Positions 26,420-35,503 of a stretch of 64,000 bases of DNA are shown in pieces. Positions within the stretch are counted from its first letter, which is position 1. Each line of letters begins with the position of its first letter. The DNA comes from Arenibacter sp. 6A1 (lineage in GTDB: Bacteria > Bacteroidota > Bacteroidia > Flavobacteriales > Flavobacteriaceae). The translations under genes and the position numbers were made by a program. Under the pieces are notes generated by a model. It saw nothing but the letters and a program-made list of their open reading frames with translations, searched no databases and was not told the origin of the DNA. The stretch spans positions 124,001 to 188,000 of the forward strand of contig NZ_JAAXCQ010000001.1 of assembly GCF_012272855.1 (NCBI RefSeq), in the 5' to 3' direction.

Positions 26420-27184
26420 TTAAATGTATAAACTTAAATTATCGTAGGCCAAATGTACATTTTTTGGCAATTGTTTTTCCATTTCATCATGAAAACCTAG
26501 GTGATGACTTATATGGGTCAAATAGGCTTTATCGGGTTTCACCTCTTTAATAAAGGTCAAAGCTTCCTCTAAATTAAAATGCGAATGATGCGGCTCTAAT
26601 CGCAAGGCATTAATTACCAATACTTTTACCCCTTTAATTTTTTCTATTTCTTCTGAAACAATTCGCTTTACATCCGTTAAATAGGCGAAATCCTGAATTC
26701 GATACCCAAAAACTTGAATCCTGTTATGTTCTGCATCAATGGGGATAGCTTTCGTATTCCCTATTTTAAAGGGTACGTTATTTTCCACTATATTAATTTC
26801 CACCGCTGGGGCCCCGGGATATCGGTTGACATCCGAAAATATATAATCGAACCTAGTCTTTATGGAATTAATGACTCTCTCATGGGCAAAAACCGGAATA
26901 TCCCCTTGTCTAAAGAAAAAAGGCCTAATATCGTCTATCCCAGCAGTATGGTCCGAATGCTCATGGGTAAACAATATGCCATCTATTTTTGTAACCTGAT
27001 TAACAAGCATCTGCTGCCTAAAATCGGGTCCACAATCAATGATGTAGTTATAGTTGTCCCACTCGACCATTACCGACACTCTAAGCCGTTTATCCTTCGG
27101 GTTTTTACTTAAGCAAACAGGGTGTTTACTACCTATAACTGGGATTCCTTGTGATGTTCCGGTTCCTAAAAATGTTATTTTCAC
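26420..27184 (-). CDS. MBL-fold metallo-hydrolase, PhnP/RNase Z-like
   Basis: Cytoplasmic metallo-beta-lactamase-fold enzyme of 254 residues. The zinc motif HEHSDH is at 74-79, preceded by FLGTGTSQGIPVIG and IDCGPDFRQQML. A later LRLEPHHSHF and the TLTHISHHLG-like ending supply further ligands. The GTGTSQGIP start is typical of PhnP-like phosphodiesterases acting on small cyclic phosphates. The flavobacterial members are uncharacterised as far as I know. Confidence 0.88.
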   Translation of the reverse strand: MKITFLGTGTSQGIPVIGSKHPVCLSKNPKDKRLRVSVMVEWDNYNYIIDCGPDFRQQMLVNQVTKIDGILFTHEHSDHTAGIDDIRPFFFRQGDIPVFAHERVINSIKTRFDYIFSDVNRYPGAPAVEINIVENNVPFKIGNTKAIPIDAEHNRIQVFGYRIQDFAYLTDVKRIVSEEIEKIKGVKVLVINALRLEPHHSHFNLEEALTFIKEVKPDKAYLTHISHHLGFHDEMEKQLPKNVHLAYDNLSLYI

Positions 27185-27275
27185 TGCGATATATCTATTT
27201 AATCCAAATTTATAACTTATTTACTTAAATTGATAACGCAATCTTTTTAACTTTGCCACAAGCAAAAACCACTAC

Positions 27276-28733
27276 ATGTCTATTTTTAAAAAAGAAATTG
27301 CTTTTACTAACGTACCATCAACAAAAGCAAAAACCTTACGGATAAATTTAAATCCGGATATCTATGGAACCTTTTCCGAAATAGGAGCCGGGCAAGAAAC
27401 TTCTGGTCATTTTTTTAAATCGGGAGGAGCTTCGGGAACTATCGCCAAAGCAATGAGTGCCTATGATAAAGATTTTAGTGATGCTATATATGGCATTGAA
27501 GAAGATGGCAGATATGTCACTCAATCGAGGCTGAAAAAAATGTTGAGTCACGAAATGGCTCATATGGACGAAAGAATAAGTCGAGAAAAACACCCCGACA
27601 GATTATTTTTCTCCTATGCCAATACCGTGGCCACGATTGATTTTTCAAAACGCTATAAAGGCCATGGCTGGGTTGGAATACGTTACCAACTAGATCCTAA
27701 CCAAACCGAACTTAACGAAATTATCCTCCACCTGCGTTTTAAACAAAACGAGGCGCGATTGCAACAAGAAACTTTGGGTATATTAGGGGTTAACTTAATC
27801 TATGGTGCTTTCTATAAACACGACAAGCCTAGAAAATTATTAAAATACCTATACGACCATATTGATAAGGATACCATAGAAATTGATATGATCAATTTTT
27901 CTGGCCCTAACTTTAGCGAAGTAGACAACAGATTAATGAGTCTACAGCTGGTTAAAAATGATATGACCGATGCGGTGATGTTTGGCCCAGATGGCAACAA
28001 CCTGTTGCCGGCCGCTATCTTATACAAAAAGAACCTCTTGGCGTTACGCGGAAGTTTTAGACCGGTGACCAAGGTAAATATGGATATGTTTCAAAAATCA
28101 TATGAAATATTTATCCGCGAAAACAGTGTTGAAGAAGAAAACACCGTCGTTATTTTTGAAATTACCCTCTCTAACCTAAGGGCTTCCGGCGAAATTGATG
28201 AACGCGATTTTATGGACCGGGCAGAACTTTTGTGCTCCTTGGGCCATACGGTAATGATATCTAAATTCCAGGAGTACTTTAAATTGGTAGAATACTTTAG
28301 CAACTATACCAAAGCAAGGATTGGACTCACCATGGGAGTTAACAACCTGGTCGATATCTTTGATGAAAAATACTATAGACACCTAAGTGGTGGTATTCTT
28401 GAAGCCTTTGGAAAACTGTTCTTTAAAGACCTTAAAGTGTACCTATACCCTATGAGGAATGACGAAACAGGGCAAATAATGACCAGTAATACCGTGAAGG
28501 TTCACCCTAGAATGAAAGAATTGTACAAATTCTTCAAATACAACGGTAAGGTAATGGACATTATTGATTACGACCCAGAAATATTACATGTTTTCTCTAG
28601 GGATGTTCTTAAACAAATATCTAATGGTGAAGAGGGCTGGGAAACTGTACTACCGGAAGGAATTGCAGAAATCATCAAAAAGAAACATCTTTTTGGATAT
28701 AATCCCACGAATGAAATAGCAAAAATCGAATAA
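27276..28733 (+). CDS. conserved 485-residue cytoplasmic protein of unknown function
   Basis: Large soluble protein with no signal peptide or transmembrane helix. Conserved-looking blocks are TFSEIGAGQETSGHFFKSGGASGTIAK (about 29-55), SAYDKDFSDAIYG, YVTQSRLKKML, MINFSGPNFSEVDNR, VMFGPDGNNLLPAAILYKKN and FSRDVLKQISNGEEGWE. I know the family from flavobacteria, cyanobacteria and proteobacteria. Automated names disagree there (some call it a TonB receptor, which this clearly is not). A -7 box TAACTTTG (27248-27255) lies upstream. I cannot assign a reaction. Confidence 0.85.
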   Translation: MSIFKKEIAFTNVPSTKAKTLRINLNPDIYGTFSEIGAGQETSGHFFKSGGASGTIAKAMSAYDKDFSDAIYGIEEDGRYVTQSRLKKMLSHEMAHMDERISREKHPDRLFFSYANTVATIDFSKRYKGHGWVGIRYQLDPNQTELNEIILHLRFKQNEARLQQETLGILGVNLIYGAFYKHDKPRKLLKYLYDHIDKDTIEIDMINFSGPNFSEVDNRLMSLQLVKNDMTDAVMFGPDGNNLLPAAILYKKNLLALRGSFRPVTKVNMDMFQKSYEIFIRENSVEEENTVVIFEITLSNLRASGEIDERDFMDRAELLCSLGHTVMISKFQEYFKLVEYFSNYTKARIGLTMGVNNLVDIFDEKYYRHLSGGILEAFGKLFFKDLKVYLYPMRNDETGQIMTSNTVKVHPRMKELYKFFKYNGKVMDIIDYDPEILHVFSRDVLKQISNGEEGWETVLPEGIAEIIKKKHLFGYNPTNEIAKIE

Positions 28734-28736
28734 AAT

Positions 28737-28768
28737 AAAAAGCCCCATTAAATTGGGGCTTTTTTTAT
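28737..28768. terminator. bidirectional Rho-independent terminator
   Basis: A perfect 10-bp stem (28737-28746 with 28753-28762), a 6-base loop and T-tracts on both sides. It lies between the convergent 485-residue protein gene and bcp. Confidence 0.9.
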
Positions 28769-28777
28769 AGCTTCTTT

Positions 28778-29236
28778 TTATACGCCCTCCAATATCTGGG
28801 CAGCATGATCTTTCGTTTTTACCTTTTCGATCACCTTCTCTACTACGCCTTCTCCATTAATTATAAAGGTCATTCTGTGAATACCGTCATATTTTTTTCC
28901 CATAAAACTCTTTGGCCCCCAAACACCAAAGGCTTCTATCACCGTGCGGTCTTCATCGGCCAATAACGGAAAAGGAAATTCGTATTTATTTCTAAAATTA
29001 GATTGTCTTTTAGCAGAATCTGCACTTACTCCTAGCAACTCATACCCTTGGGCCTGCAATTCTGCATAATTATCGCGCAGGTTGCAAGCTTCGGCAGTAC
29101 ATCCTGGGGTGCTCGCTTTTGGATAGAAAAACACCACTAATTTTTTCCCTTGGTAATCAGAAAGATTAATAGTATTGTTGTCTTGATCTATTGCCGAAAA
29201 TGAAGGAACCTTATCCCCTACTTTTAATGTGTCCAT
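28778..29236 (-). CDS. bcp: thioredoxin-dependent peroxiredoxin, BCP/PrxQ type
   Basis: Reduces hydrogen peroxide and organic peroxides using thioredoxin; cytoplasmic, 152 residues. The peroxidatic C46 and resolving C51 have the five-residue spacing of PrxQ/BCP (ASTPGCTAEACNLRD). The active-site arginine region KTYDGIHR-like and an FYPK strand are also present. It is divergent from nth with a 54-bp gap. Confidence 0.95.
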   Translation of the reverse strand: MDTLKVGDKVPSFSAIDQDNNTINLSDYQGKKLVVFFYPKASTPGCTAEACNLRDNYAELQAQGYELLGVSADSAKRQSNFRNKYEFPFPLLADEDRTVIEAFGVWGPKSFMGKKYDGIHRMTFIINGEGVVEKVIEKVKTKDHAAQILEGV

Positions 29237-29290
29237 AGTTTAAATTTAAGTAAATTTATAGATTAAAATTACCATAAAACTACGTAATAA

Positions 29291-29953
29291 ATGACAAAAG
29301 CCGAAAAAGTTGAATTTACGATACAAACCCTGCAAAAGCTTTACCCTAGTATCCCCGTACCTTTAAACCACAAAGACCCTTATACACTGTTAATTGCAGT
29401 TTTGTTATCGGCACAAAGCACCGATGTTCGGGTAAATATGATTACCCCGCTACTGTTCAAAGTAGCCGACAATCCATACGATATGGTAAAATTAAGTGTC
29501 GATGAAATTAGGGAAATCATTAAGCCGGTCGGACTCTCCCCTATGAAGGCGAAAGGAATCCATGGGCTATCAAAAATGCTCATAGAAAAATACGATGGCG
29601 TAGTCCCACAGGATATGGCCTTGTTAGAAGAGTTTCCTGCGGTAGGCCATAAAACAGCTGGTGTCGTTGTAGCCCAAGCCTTTGGTATACCTGCCTTTCC
29701 GGTCGATACCCATATTCATAGACTTATGTATCGATGGGGATTTACCAATGGCAAAAATGTAGTACAAACCGAAAAAGATGCCAAACGCTTATTTCCAAAA
29801 GAGCTATGGAACGACCTTCACCTACAGATCATTTGGTACGGCAGGGAATACTCGCCGGCCAGAGGCTGGGATTTAGAAAAAGACATTATTACCAAAACCA
29901 TCGGTAGAAAAACAGTGCTAGACCAATATTATAAACTAAAAAAGACCAATTGA
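29291..29953 (+). CDS. nth: endonuclease III-like DNA glycosylase without an iron-sulfur cluster
   Basis: Base-excision repair glycosylase/AP lyase for oxidised pyrimidines, 220 residues. The helix-hairpin-helix region is FPAVGHKTAGVVV with catalytic lysine K121 and aspartate D139 (PVDTHIHR). The C-terminal C-x6-C-x2-C-x5-C cluster loop of E. coli Nth is replaced by GREYSPARGWDLEKDI, and the whole protein contains no cysteine at all. Folding therefore must not need the cluster. The stop codon lies in the loop of a terminator. Confidence 0.92.
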   Translation: MTKAEKVEFTIQTLQKLYPSIPVPLNHKDPYTLLIAVLLSAQSTDVRVNMITPLLFKVADNPYDMVKLSVDEIREIIKPVGLSPMKAKGIHGLSKMLIEKYDGVVPQDMALLEEFPAVGHKTAGVVVAQAFGIPAFPVDTHIHRLMYRWGFTNGKNVVQTEKDAKRLFPKELWNDLHLQIIWYGREYSPARGWDLEKDIITKTIGRKTVLDQYYKLKKTN

Positions 29954-29970
29954 TCATTGGTCTTTTTTAG
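29938..29970 (+). terminator. Rho-independent terminator of nth
   Basis: A 13-bp stem (29938-29950 with 29956-29968) around a 5-base loop that contains the nth TGA stop, followed by T residues. It also separates nth from the convergent small ORF. Confidence 0.85.
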
Positions 29971-29972
29971 GT

Positions 29973-30116
29973 CTAGTTTAAATTACTTTCGAACTGCATA
30001 TTGTTGCATTCAACAATTTGTAAGGATTTGGAATAACTCATCAAAAACGCTATAGTTTCCGAATTAGCCTTGGTAAGTTTACACTTGCTTTGATTTTCAG
30101 AGTAAATTTTTTCCAT
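29973..30116 (-). CDS. 47-residue small protein downstream of an ECF sigma gene
   Basis: Short ORF with ATG start, MEKIYSENQSKCKLTKANSE at the N-terminus, then a TIAFLMSYSKSL helix and the C-terminus MQFESNLN. It lies 73 bases downstream of the sigma-factor stop, on the same strand, and ends next to the nth terminator. I have seen similar small proteins with an ETIAFL-x2-YSK core in flavobacterial genomes. No function is known to me. The second sigma gene lacks such a neighbour. Confidence 0.55.
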   Translation of the reverse strand: MEKIYSENQSKCKLTKANSETIAFLMSYSKSLQIVECNNMQFESNLN

Positions 30117-30189
30117 AGTATAAAAGTATTGTTATGATAAGATAACGCCACTTACTTGAATATATTGCTCTGTAGATTGTAAGTTGTGA

Positions 30190-30771
30190 TTAATTCGTTA
30201 AAACGATATTGTTTTTATCTATGATTTTTCGAAGATTAATAAGGGCATAACGCATTCTTCCCAAAGCTGTATTAATGCTGACACCAGTGTTTTCGGAGAT
30301 TTCCTTAAAGCTCATATCCTTGTAAATGCGCATTACCAGCACTTCTTTCTGATCTTCTGGAAGCTCCTCTATCATTACATTTAAATCAGAATCTATCTGA
30401 TCTTTGATCATCTGTTTCTCTACATTTAACTTTTGATCCCCAATGACAGAAAAAATATTAAAATCATCGGTTCCTTCAAACTTAGGCATCCTTTTATTTC
30501 TTCTAAAATGATCGATGACCAGGTTATGTGAAATTCTCATTACCCAAGGTAAAAATTTACCTTCTTCACTGTATTTCCCTCTTTTTAGGGTGTTGATTAC
30601 CTTTATAAATGTATCCTGAAAAATATCTTGGGTAATATCTTTGTCCAATACTTTCGAGTAAATAAAGCTACTAATACGTTGGTTGTGACGGTTAATTAAT
30701 ACCTCCAGAGCCTTTTCGTTACCTTTTATATAGTCTTTTACTAATACTGAATCGTCTATCTGCAGTTCCAT
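30190..30771 (-). CDS. ECF-type sigma-70 family RNA polymerase sigma factor, copy 1
   Basis: Alternative sigma factor of 193 residues. Region 2 lies at about 20-90 (NRHNQRISSFIYSK, DIFQDTFIKV, KFLPWVMRISHNLVIDHFRR) and region 4 at about 130-185 (LPEDQKEVLVMRIYKDMSFK, then ISENTGVSINTALGRMRYAL). No anti-sigma gene is next to it. It is a close paralogue (about 70% identical by eye) of the sigma gene at 31524-32105. The regulon is unknown. Confidence 0.93.
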   Translation of the reverse strand: MELQIDDSVLVKDYIKGNEKALEVLINRHNQRISSFIYSKVLDKDITQDIFQDTFIKVINTLKRGKYSEEGKFLPWVMRISHNLVIDHFRRNKRMPKFEGTDDFNIFSVIGDQKLNVEKQMIKDQIDSDLNVMIEELPEDQKEVLVMRIYKDMSFKEISENTGVSINTALGRMRYALINLRKIIDKNNIVLTN

Positions 30772-31243
30772 ACAAATTTTGTTTTAAGGATTAAACTAGA
30801 TGCCTTGCCTATACGGGTCGGACTTCATTTTTGTCAAAGTTTACTAAAGTGCTGCAGCTTTAATAAATGTTGTTATTTTCTTACATCATAAAAGTATAGA
30901 AAACATGAAGTATGGTAAAAAGTATGTTGTAAAACGCCTTTATTGTGATGTCAAATGCCAATTTTATATTTCTTTACTATAATAATAGTCCAATATCGCA
31001 GTTAGATAGAAAAGAAAGCCATTTATAGCAAACATGCTTAAGGTTAAAAAACACCCTACACAACGCCTTTAATATCAGATAAATAGAATACCCTTATTTT
31101 AATTTATTGGAATTACCCCAGTATTTTCTCGTGAACAGGGTGGTCTTAACTCTATCCTTGGAAGCCCAAAAAGCTTTAAATCTGGTAGATCTGTCCTAAA
31201 TACCGATTGCTTTTATAAGGTATATATAGAAGTATAAATATTT

Positions 31244-31323
31244 GGGCGTTCCCTCCTACGTCGGTCGGGCACTTGGCTGTATCCCTTGCTCCGCTGCGGG
31301 GATGCCGCCGCGGTCCCTAACGC
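31244..31323 (-). repeat. 80-bp structured dispersed repeat, copy A
   Basis: On the minus strand it begins GCGTTAGGGACCGCGGCGGC and ends GGAGGGAACGCCC. It differs from copy B at 2 of 80 positions (33 and 66 of the element). It can fold as a three-way junction: closing stem 1-5/74-78, hairpin one 18-25 with 39-49 (bulged), and hairpin two 55-61 with 68-73. It lies 3' of sigma copy 2 in the same orientation, beyond a hairpin at 31407-31453. Confidence 0.85.
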
Positions 31324-31406
31324 AGATCATCTAAAAAAGTAGCACCAACCAGAATTCACACCAGACCCCTACTAGGTGGTAGCACAGGAAGTTTACCCTA
31401 TATAAC

Positions 31407-31453
31407 AATAGCCCCCTATAAAAGCATTTGTTTTGCTTCTATAGGGGGCTATT
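31407..31453. terminator. long hairpin downstream of sigma copy 2
   Basis: A 20-bp stem with one mismatch (31407-31426 with 31434-31453) and a 7-base loop, 71 bases after the minus-strand sigma stop. It lacks a good T-tract, so it could be a terminator or an mRNA 3'-end stabiliser. Confidence 0.55.
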
Positions 31454-31523
31454 GGTGAAGTTATTACACGAACAATTTATAAAATCTCCCTTTTCATTCT
31501 TTATTGCGATTCCTTAGTAGCTA

Positions 31524-32105
31524 TTAATTCGTCAGCGTAAGTTGATGCTTCTCTACCATTTTTCGAAGATTTATCAAGGCATATCGCATTCTTCCCAAAG
31601 CAGTATTGATACTCACTCCTGTATTTTCCGATATTTCCTTAAAACTCATATCCCTATAAATGCGCATTTCTACCACCTCTCTTTGGTCTGCTGGCAATTC
31701 CTTTACCATTAGCGCTAGCTCTATATCTATCTGGTCTTTTATGAGTCTCCTTTCCGCGTTTAAATGGTCGTCTCCCATAACAGAGAAAATATTAAAATTC
31801 TTAGACACCTCAAACTTGGGCATTCTATTGTTTTTTCTAAAATAGTCTATGATTAGATTATGGGATATCCGCATTACCCAGGGCAAAAATTTCCCTTCTT
31901 CAACATACATTCCCTTTTTTAAGGTTTTAATCACCTTTATAAAAGTATCCTGAAATATGTCTTCGGTAACGACCCTGTCTTGAACTTTGGAGTAAATAAA
32001 GCTACTAAGGCGTTGATTGTGACGGTTTATCAATATTTCCAGAGACTTTTCGTCTCCATTGATATAATTGCTTACCAGTACTGAGTCTTCAATTAATAGT
32101 TCCAT
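31524..32105 (-). CDS. ECF-type sigma-70 family RNA polymerase sigma factor, copy 2
   Basis: Same length (193 residues) and same architecture as copy 1. The HNQRLSSFIYSK, FLPWVMRISHNLIIDYFR and MSFKEISENTGVSINTALGR blocks are conserved, but there are substitutions in region 2 (VVTEDIFQ against DITQDIFQ) and region 4 (REVVEMRIYRDMSF). A -7 box TATATTTG (minus, 32233-32240) lies upstream. No anti-sigma gene is adjacent. It is divergent from uvrA. The pair reads as a local tandem duplication. Confidence 0.93.
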   Translation of the reverse strand: MELLIEDSVLVSNYINGDEKSLEILINRHNQRLSSFIYSKVQDRVVTEDIFQDTFIKVIKTLKKGMYVEEGKFLPWVMRISHNLIIDYFRKNNRMPKFEVSKNFNIFSVMGDDHLNAERRLIKDQIDIELALMVKELPADQREVVEMRIYRDMSFKEISENTGVSINTALGRMRYALINLRKMVEKHQLTLTN

Positions 32106-32356
32106 ATAAATTACTTTTTAGGAGCCTAATAGCAAGCTTCTCTTTTTTGTAAAAAAAAAGCTATTTGGCAATTCCATTATTTTTTAAAAAAGTAATTTCA
32201 GGTCTATAGGTCGTTGGTACTAGGATTTGACCCAAATATATAAAAAATTCGGGTTTCCCCTAAAAGATTGTCATAAACAATAGCATTTTAATTGTATTAT
32301 GACTGCTGGCATTTTATAAAAACACATATTGTATCTTTGCTTTCTTAAATAGGCAT

Positions 32357-35140
32357 ATGGCTTCAATTAAAGATATAAATCCAAGGGAAAACATTATAAT
32401 TAAAGGAGCAAAGCTCCATAATTTAAAAAATATAGATGTCGTAATTCCTAGAAACAAATTAGTGGTGATCACTGGTTTGTCGGGATCTGGAAAATCGAGT
32501 TTGGCCTTTGACACCTTATATGCAGAGGGACAGAGAAGATATGTAGAGAGTTTATCTTCCTATGCGCGACAGTTTTTAGGCAAACTAGACAAGCCCAAGG
32601 TCGATTATATTAAGGGAATAGCCCCGGCCATAGCCATAGAACAAAAGGTAAATTCTACCAACCCTAGATCTACCGTAGGCACCACTACGGAAATATATGA
32701 TTATTTAAAATTGCTCTTTGCCCGTATCGGGCGCACCATTTCGCCCGTATCCGGAGAAGAAGTAAAAAAACATACGGTTACCGATGTTGTAGAGCACATT
32801 AAGTCCTTTGAGGAAGGCACCAAGTTATTATTGCTTGCCCCTATAACTATCAGTAAAGACAGAGACCCAATAAAATCCCTTCAACTATTCTCCAAACAAG
32901 GATATGCCAGAATATTTTACAAGGGCGAGGTTCTCCGAATAGATGATGATATTGAAGAAATAGATCGTGAGTTTCAGTTGGTCATAGACAGGATTATCTT
33001 CAAAAACGATGAAGATTTTTTCAATCGTCTGGCCAATGCTATTGACACGGCCTTTTTCGAAGGCAAGGGCGAATGCATCATTCAGGAATTAGCTTCGGGA
33101 AACAACACCCATTTTAGCAATAAATTTGAATTGGACGGCATGCAGTTCTTAGAGCCCAATGTTCATTTGTTTAGCTTTAACAATCCCTACGGAGCCTGCC
33201 CTAACTGTGAAGGCTATGGGGATATCGTAGGTATAGACGAAGATTTGGTGGTTCCCAATACAGCCTTGTCCGTATATGAAAATGCTATTTTCCCCTGGAA
33301 AGGAGAAAGTATGGGCGCCTATAGGGATCAACTGGTTAATGCGGCCTATAAATTTGACTTCCCCATTCACAAACCTTGGTACCAACTAAGCGAAGCCCAA
33401 AGACAATTAGTGTGGGACGGCAACAGCCATTTTACGGGCTTAACCGAGTTTTTTGAGATTTTAGAGGAAAAAAACTATAAAATCCAAAACAGGGTGATGC
33501 TATCTCGTTACCGTGGAAAGACCAAGTGTAATAGCTGTAAGGGAAAACGGTTGCGAAAGGAAACAGATTATGTTAGAGTTTGTGAAAAATCTATTTCGGA
33601 CCTCGTTGAAATGCCTATCGAAAACCTGATTCCATTTTTTAAGGAGATACAACTGAATGAAAATGATCAAAAAATAGCCCATCGCCTACTGCAAGAAATA
33701 AACAGTAGACTAGGGTTCCTTAACAATGTAGGCCTAAGCTATTTAACCTTGAACAGAAAATCGAACTCCCTATCCGGAGGCGAGAGTCAGCGTATTAATT
33801 TAGCCACCTCCCTAGGCAGCAGCCTTGTAGGTTCTATGTATATCTTGGATGAGCCCAGTATTGGCCTTCATCCAAAAGATACCGAAAATTTGATCGTAGT
33901 ACTAAAATCGCTCCGCGATTTAGGCAATACGGTTATTGTAGTAGAGCACGATGAAGACATTATGAGGGCTGCCGATGAAGTCATCGATATAGGGCCCAAA
34001 GCCGGTACCCATGGCGGGGAAGTAGTCGCGCATGGTACCATGGATCAAATCCTACAATCGAACTCCCTCACAGCTGCCTATTTAAATGGTAGCAAGAAAA
34101 TTGAGGTGCCCAAACAAAGAAGGGCCTATAAGAATTATATCACCATAAGGGGAGCCAGGGAAAATAACCTCAAGAATATCGATGTCACCTTCCCTCTCAA
34201 TGCGCTAACGGTTATTACCGGCGTGTCGGGGAGCGGTAAAAGTACCCTGGTGAAAAAACTATTATACCCGATTATCCTGAAGGAAATTGGCGGATATGGC
34301 GAAAAATCAGGTCAGTTCACTTCCGTAGAAGGTAATTATAAGGATATAAAACATATAGAGTTTGTAGACCAAAACCCAATAGGCAGGTCCTCTCGATCTA
34401 ATCCGGTTACCTATATAAAGGCCTATGATGATATTAGGAATCTTTTCGCCAACCAAAAATTAAGTCAATTAAGAGGCTATCAACCAAAACACTTTTCTTT
34501 TAATGTAGACGGGGGCCGCTGCGAGAAATGTAAGGGCGATGGTGAAATCACCGTGGAGATGCAGTTCATGGCCGATGTGTACTTGGAATGCGAGACCTGT
34601 TCAGGAAAACGATTCAAAAAAGAAGTCCTTGAAGTAAAATTCCATGAAGCCAACATAGACGATGTCCTTTCTATGACCATAGACGATGCCGTTGAATTTT
34701 TTGAAAAAAACAAACAGAACAAAATAGTAGGCAAATTAAAACCCCTACAAGATGTTGGCCTGGGCTATGTTACCCTAGGACAGTCCTCTTCTACCCTTTC
34801 CGGTGGCGAAGCACAACGTATAAAGCTAGCTTCCTTTTTGGTAAAAGGGAATACGGCCGATAAAGCCTTGTTTATTTTTGACGAACCTACCACGGGCTTA
34901 CATTTCCACGATATTAAAAAATTACTAAAATCCTTTAACGCCCTCATAGAAAAAGGCCATTCCATAACCGTTATAGAACACAATATAGATCTTATAAAAT
35001 GTGCCGATTATATTATCGATCTCGGATTGCAAGGCGGGGATAAAGGGGGCGATCTTATTGCACAGGGAACTCCGGAAGAAGTCGCCAAAAATAAAACCTC
35101 CTATACAGCAACCTACCTAAGGCCAAAGCTAAAAGCTTAG
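32357..35140 (+). CDS. uvrA: excinuclease ABC subunit A
   Basis: DNA-damage recognition ATPase of nucleotide excision repair, 927 residues. It has two ABC modules: Walker A GLSGSGKSS (40-48) and GVSGSGKST (about 622), with signatures LSGGESQRI and LSGGEAQRI. Zinc-finger cysteines are at CPNCEGYG (about 281) with CNSCKGKR (about 391), and at CEKCKGDG (about 722) with CETCSGKR (about 745). A -7 box TATCTTTG (32332-32339) lies 17 bases before the ATG. Repeat copy B follows 101 bp after the stop. Confidence 0.98.
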   Translation: MASIKDINPRENIIIKGAKLHNLKNIDVVIPRNKLVVITGLSGSGKSSLAFDTLYAEGQRRYVESLSSYARQFLGKLDKPKVDYIKGIAPAIAIEQKVNSTNPRSTVGTTTEIYDYLKLLFARIGRTISPVSGEEVKKHTVTDVVEHIKSFEEGTKLLLLAPITISKDRDPIKSLQLFSKQGYARIFYKGEVLRIDDDIEEIDREFQLVIDRIIFKNDEDFFNRLANAIDTAFFEGKGECIIQELASGNNTHFSNKFELDGMQFLEPNVHLFSFNNPYGACPNCEGYGDIVGIDEDLVVPNTALSVYENAIFPWKGESMGAYRDQLVNAAYKFDFPIHKPWYQLSEAQRQLVWDGNSHFTGLTEFFEILEEKNYKIQNRVMLSRYRGKTKCNSCKGKRLRKETDYVRVCEKSISDLVEMPIENLIPFFKEIQLNENDQKIAHRLLQEINSRLGFLNNVGLSYLTLNRKSNSLSGGESQRINLATSLGSSLVGSMYILDEPSIGLHPKDTENLIVVLKSLRDLGNTVIVVEHDEDIMRAADEVIDIGPKAGTHGGEVVAHGTMDQILQSNSLTAAYLNGSKKIEVPKQRRAYKNYITIRGARENNLKNIDVTFPLNALTVITGVSGSGKSTLVKKLLYPIILKEIGGYGEKSGQFTSVEGNYKDIKHIEFVDQNPIGRSSRSNPVTYIKAYDDIRNLFANQKLSQLRGYQPKHFSFNVDGGRCEKCKGDGEITVEMQFMADVYLECETCSGKRFKKEVLEVKFHEANIDDVLSMTIDDAVEFFEKNKQNKIVGKLKPLQDVGLGYVTLGQSSSTLSGGEAQRIKLASFLVKGNTADKALFIFDEPTTGLHFHDIKKLLKSFNALIEKGHSITVIEHNIDLIKCADYIIDLGLQGGDKGGDLIAQGTPEEVAKNKTSYTATYLRPKLKA

Positions 35141-35503
35141 GCTTTAGGCCTGTTTGCTTCTTTGATCCGCTAAAACCTAGGTGTTCCTCGGCTATAAACA
35201 TGGTGAAAAAACAATAAACTTCACTACTACCCTGTTTTTTTGCGTTAGGGACCGCGGCGGCATCCCCGCAGCGCAGCAAGGGATACAGCCAAGTGCCCGA
35301 CCGACGAAGGAGGGAACGCCCAAGCCATAAAAAACTGCACTACAATTACTTACAAGAATAACACCATTGTTTTCGCAATCCAATACTCTTTAAATCCCCC
35401 TCTTTTGTATCAGCGCTTTTTTGTTTAGTACCGTTTTTGGCATGTTGTTTGTATAGTTCTAATCGAATGTCAATAGTAGCATTCTGAATTAAAACCTTAT
35501 GAT
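35141..35503. other. 363-bp gene-free region with repeat copy B
   Basis: It contains the 80-bp repeat at 35242-35321 and the leader of the exported Arg/Tyr-rich protein. An antisense ORF across the repeat is an artefact of the repeat. No other signal was recognised. Confidence 0.6.
35242..35321 (+). repeat. 80-bp structured dispersed repeat, copy B
   Basis: It begins GCGTTAGGGACCGCGGCGGC and ends GGAGGGAACGCCC. It is 78/80 identical to copy A and 71/80 identical to copy C. Stems of the three-way-junction model: 1-5 with 74-78; 18-20 with 47-49 and 21-25 with 39-43, extended by 27-28 with 35-36; 55-57 with 71-73 and 60-61 with 68-69. It lies downstream of uvrA in the same orientation. Confidence 0.88.

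Larger units (their letters stand above)
30772..31523. other. 752-bp gene-free region between the two sigma genes
   Basis: It holds the 80-bp repeat element copy A (31244-31323, minus) and a long hairpin (31407-31453). The remaining roughly 470 bases next to sigma copy 1 show no ORF I can support. Its promoter should be here, but I find no perfect TTTG-N20-TAnnTTTG match. Confidence 0.6.
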
